Source: an uncultured Ignavibacteria bacterium (GTDB lineage Bacteria; Bacteroidota; Ignavibacteria; Tepidaquicellales; Tepidaquicellaceae). Taken from it: a stretch of DNA of 16,659 bases. The stretch covers positions 1 through 16,659 of the forward strand of contig CALEVL010000242.1 of NCBI GenBank assembly GCA_937924675.1, in the 5' to 3' direction. Made by a program: the position numbers and the translations under genes. Shown here in pieces: positions 14,874 through 16,659 of this stretch; position 1 is the first letter of the stretch, and each line of letters starts with the position of its first letter. The notes under the pieces were generated by a model, which ran no database searches, was not told the origin of the DNA, and saw nothing but the letters and a program-made list of their open reading frames with translations.

Positions 14874-16265
14874 TTAAATATTTATTGCCTCGCCGTAAGC
14901 AACACCTACCGCCTCCATATTAATTTCACTCAATGTCGGATGCGCGTGAACTGTCTTGAGTATTTGCTCATGAGTTGCCTCCAGTGATTTTGCCAGTACA
15001 AATTCGGATATCAACTCTGTTGCTTCAACTCCAACAATGTGTGCCCCTAAGAGCTCATCATATTTCGCATCGAAAATAACTTTGATAAGGCCGGTTGTTT
15101 CTCCCATTGCTCTCGACTTGCCGCTTGCAGAGAATGGAAACTTTCCTACCTTAAGCTCATATCCTGCTTCTGCTGCTTTCTTTTCAGTAAGGCCGACTGA
15201 TGCAACCTGCGGCTGACAATATGTGCAGCCGGGAATATTTGAATAGTCAATGTCAGGTACATGTATCCCTTTTATCTTCTCTATGCAGTTGATACCTTCA
15301 GATGATGCAACATGCGCAAGCCAGGGCTGTCCGATAACATCACCGATTGCATAAAATCCATCAACATTTGTCTTGTAATCTTTGTCAACTTTGATATGAC
15401 CTCTTTCAAGTTCAATCCCAATATTTTCCAAACCAATATTCTCCACATTCCCCTGCACTCCGATTGCAAGCAATACTGCATCTGAGACAATATCTTCGTT
15501 GCTCTTTCCGGAGACCTTTGTAATTACTTTTCCGTCTTTAACTTCAACACTTTCTGTTTTGGTTTCAGTCAGGATTTTAATGCCGCTCTTCTTGAATTCT
15601 CTTGCAACTACATCAGAGATGTCCTTGTCCTCAATGGGCATTATGCTTGGAAGCATCTCGATGATTGTTACTTCCGTTCCAAATGCATTATAGAAATAAG
15701 CAAACTCAACTCCAATAGCTCCGCTTCCAACAATTGTTAACTTTGCCGGGATTTTTTTCATCGTCATTGCGCCTGTTGATGACAGAATCTTCTCTTCGTC
15801 AAACTTTATGTTCACTATGCTTCTGGCTCTTGCACCCGTTGCTATTATTGTATGCTTCGCCTTTAACTTCTCGATTTCCTTACCGCTCTTATCATTTACG
15901 GAAATTGTTTTGTCTTTGTTTATGACTGCAGTACCCTCGATAACATCAATCTTATTTTTCTTCATCAAAAACTTGACACCCTTTTCCGAAGCATCTGCAA
16001 CTCCGCGTGACCTGGCTATTATCTTTTCAAAATCAAACTTCTTTACATCAACACTGATGCCAAAATCATCCATATGTTTCAGACTGTTCATAAGCTCAGC
16101 ATTCCTTAATAATGCTTTTGTAGGAATACATCCCCAGTTAAGACAAATTCCGCCAAGTCTGTCTCGCTCTATGATTGCTGATTTCAATCCCAGTTGAGAT
16201 GCCCTTATGGCTGTAGTATATCCCCCCGGTCCGCTGCCTATTACAAGTACGTCGTATTCTTTCAT
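14874..16265 (-). CDS. lpdA: Dihydrolipoyl dehydrogenase (E3)
   Basis: A 463-residue FAD-dependent disulfide reductase that re-oxidises dihydrolipoamide with NAD+ in 2-oxoacid dehydrogenase complexes and the glycine cleavage system. The FAD motif GSGPGG is at 10-15, the redox disulfide Cys41/Cys46 lies in GGICLNWGCIPTK, and the NAD-binding loop GSGAIG is at 180-185. An acidic Glu203 at the end of the second strand fits NAD preference. The second FAD motif is GFYAIGD (303-309). The active-site His442 and Glu447 are in HAHPTLSE, which is specific to this family within the flavin disulfide reductases. Length is typical. No E1, E2 or glycine-cleavage genes are adjacent; the gene heads a probable operon with ytxH and DUF948, divergent from the DUF2905 gene. 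Confidence 0.95.
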   Translation of the reverse strand: MKEYDVLVIGSGPGGYTTAIRASQLGLKSAIIERDRLGGICLNWGCIPTKALLRNAELMNSLKHMDDFGISVDVKKFDFEKIIARSRGVADASEKGVKFLMKKNKIDVIEGTAVINKDKTISVNDKSGKEIEKLKAKHTIIATGARARSIVNIKFDEEKILSSTGAMTMKKIPAKLTIVGSGAIGVEFAYFYNAFGTEVTIIEMLPSIMPIEDKDISDVVAREFKKSGIKILTETKTESVEVKDGKVITKVSGKSNEDIVSDAVLLAIGVQGNVENIGLENIGIELERGHIKVDKDYKTNVDGFYAIGDVIGQPWLAHVASSEGINCIEKIKGIHVPDIDYSNIPGCTYCQPQVASVGLTEKKAAEAGYELKVGKFPFSASGKSRAMGETTGLIKVIFDAKYDELLGAHIVGVEATELISEFVLAKSLEATHEQILKTVHAHPTLSEINMEAVGVAYGEAINI

Positions 16266-16295
16266 TTAGTTTTATGGGAAGTTAGATTGATTGTT

Positions 16296-16361
16296 GTATG
16301 TTTAAACAAATTACTAATATTGAAATCGTATCTCAACATACAGATTTTAGTATGTTTTTTT
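16296..16361 (+). promoter_or_regulatory. GTATGTT repeats and terminator-like hairpin in a divergent spacer
   Basis: GTATGTT occurs at 16296-16302 and 16350-16356, with its reverse complement AACATAC at 16335-16341. The last two form a 7-bp stem with an 8-base loop (AGATTTTA), followed by seven T (16355-16361). This looks like an intrinsic terminator on the plus strand, yet no plus-strand gene lies upstream. It could be an attenuator in the leader of the DUF2905 gene or an operator set shared with lpd. Confidence 0.4.
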
Positions 16362-16438
16362 CAAATCAAGTTAAATTTTCTAAGCAATTAGGGCTTAAAT
16401 GCTCTCGGGGATTCATCAAGAATAATAAACCATTCACA

Positions 16439-16659
16439 ATGGAAGATTTACAGCCCTTTGGCAAATTCATTTTTATCTCCGGTATAATCATTGCCCTTGT
16501 AGGAGTTGCACTGATGTATATCGACAAGATCCCATTCCTCGGCAAACTTCCCGGCGATTTCACGATAAAAAAGAACAACTTCACTTTCTATTTTCCACTT
16601 GCCACGTCAATTCTCATTAGCCTAATCATATCATTGATTTTGTACTTCCTCAACAGAAA
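16439..16659 (+). CDS. DUF2905-family small membrane protein, cut off by window end
   Basis: An open frame starts with ATG at 16439 and runs 73 codons to the window edge without a stop. The product opens with MEDLQPFGKFIFISGIIIALVG-like sequence: a first membrane segment (about 8-27), the loop KIPFLGKLPGDFTIKKNNF (30-48) and a second membrane segment (about 50-72, FYFPLATSILISLIISLILY in part). IPFLGKLPGD followed by FTFYFPL is the hallmark of the DUF2905 family, short two-helix inner-membrane proteins of unknown function, typically about 70 residues, so only a few codons are likely missing. No Shine-Dalgarno is visible. The gene is divergent from lpd. Confidence 0.85.
   Translation, partial: MEDLQPFGKFIFISGIIIALVGVALMYIDKIPFLGKLPGDFTIKKNNFTFYFPLATSILISLIISLILYFLNR

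Noticed and set aside
16366..16584. 72-codon minus-strand frame at the right end
   Set aside because: It is antisense to the DUF2905 gene, whose family signature is clear.

Overview
The window looks like chromosomal DNA from a member of the Bacteroidota/Chlorobi/Ignavibacteria (FCB) group. The best evidence is two secreted proteins, at 9615-11537 and 11762-13189, that end in type A sorting domains of the type IX secretion system (T9SS), each with the NYPNPFNP signature. Most start codons also lack a clear Shine-Dalgarno sequence, and one TAnnTTTG-type promoter box is visible. The consensus of the sorting domains resembles Ignavibacteria most, but that placement is inference. The genes are mostly housekeeping or exported-protein genes. 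I see no CRISPR array, transposase, tRNA or rRNA.

Layout. (1) 1-405: intergenic DNA with a repeat cluster (a perfect 54-bp direct repeat, a hairpin element with terminal inverted repeats, and a GAAA-capped perfect hairpin), followed by a probable regulatory region with a Crp/Fnr-shaped palindrome. (2) 406-1788 (+): tryptophanase, told apart from tyrosine phenol-lyase by three active-site residues. (3) 1928-7551 (-): a two-gene operon, addB-like then addA-like, with an ATGA overlap. It encodes a RecBCD-type double-strand-break resection helicase-nuclease. (4) 7644-9457 (+): exonuclease III, then a zinc-free MDR-family oxidoreductase joined through a TGATG overlap. These are divergent from the addBA pair and end in a hairpin terminator. 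(5) 9615-13189 (-): two T9SS cargo proteins, a six-Asp-box beta-propeller and, downstream, an adhesin-like/Omp28-like fusion. (6) 13190-13823: a largely empty spacer with an unassigned hairpin and a strong minus-strand terminator. (7) 13824-16265 (-): a probable operon of lpd (dihydrolipoyl dehydrogenase), a YtxH-family protein and a DUF948-family protein, ending at that terminator. (8) 16439 to the window end (+): a DUF2905-family small membrane protein, cut off by the window edge.

How the genes fit together. The addBA pair and exonuclease III form a divergent DNA-repair block, with double-strand-end processing on one side and AP-site/3'-end processing on the other. The two T9SS proteins are envelope or extracellular cargo and may be co-transcribed. 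Lpd is the E3 component of 2-oxoacid dehydrogenases or the glycine cleavage system, but no E1/E2 genes are next to it; its partners here are two small envelope-associated proteins. Tryptophanase splits tryptophan into indole, pyruvate and ammonia and stands alone, without a visible TnaC leader or a tryptophan permease in the window.

I found no convincing unknown multi-gene system. The most unusual items are the repeat cluster at the left end, the AddB-like protein that keeps its nuclease and Fe-S ligands but shows no Walker A motif, the Omp28-like fusion with a cysteine-dense redox motif, and the repeated GTATGTT motif in the divergent region before the DUF2905 gene.
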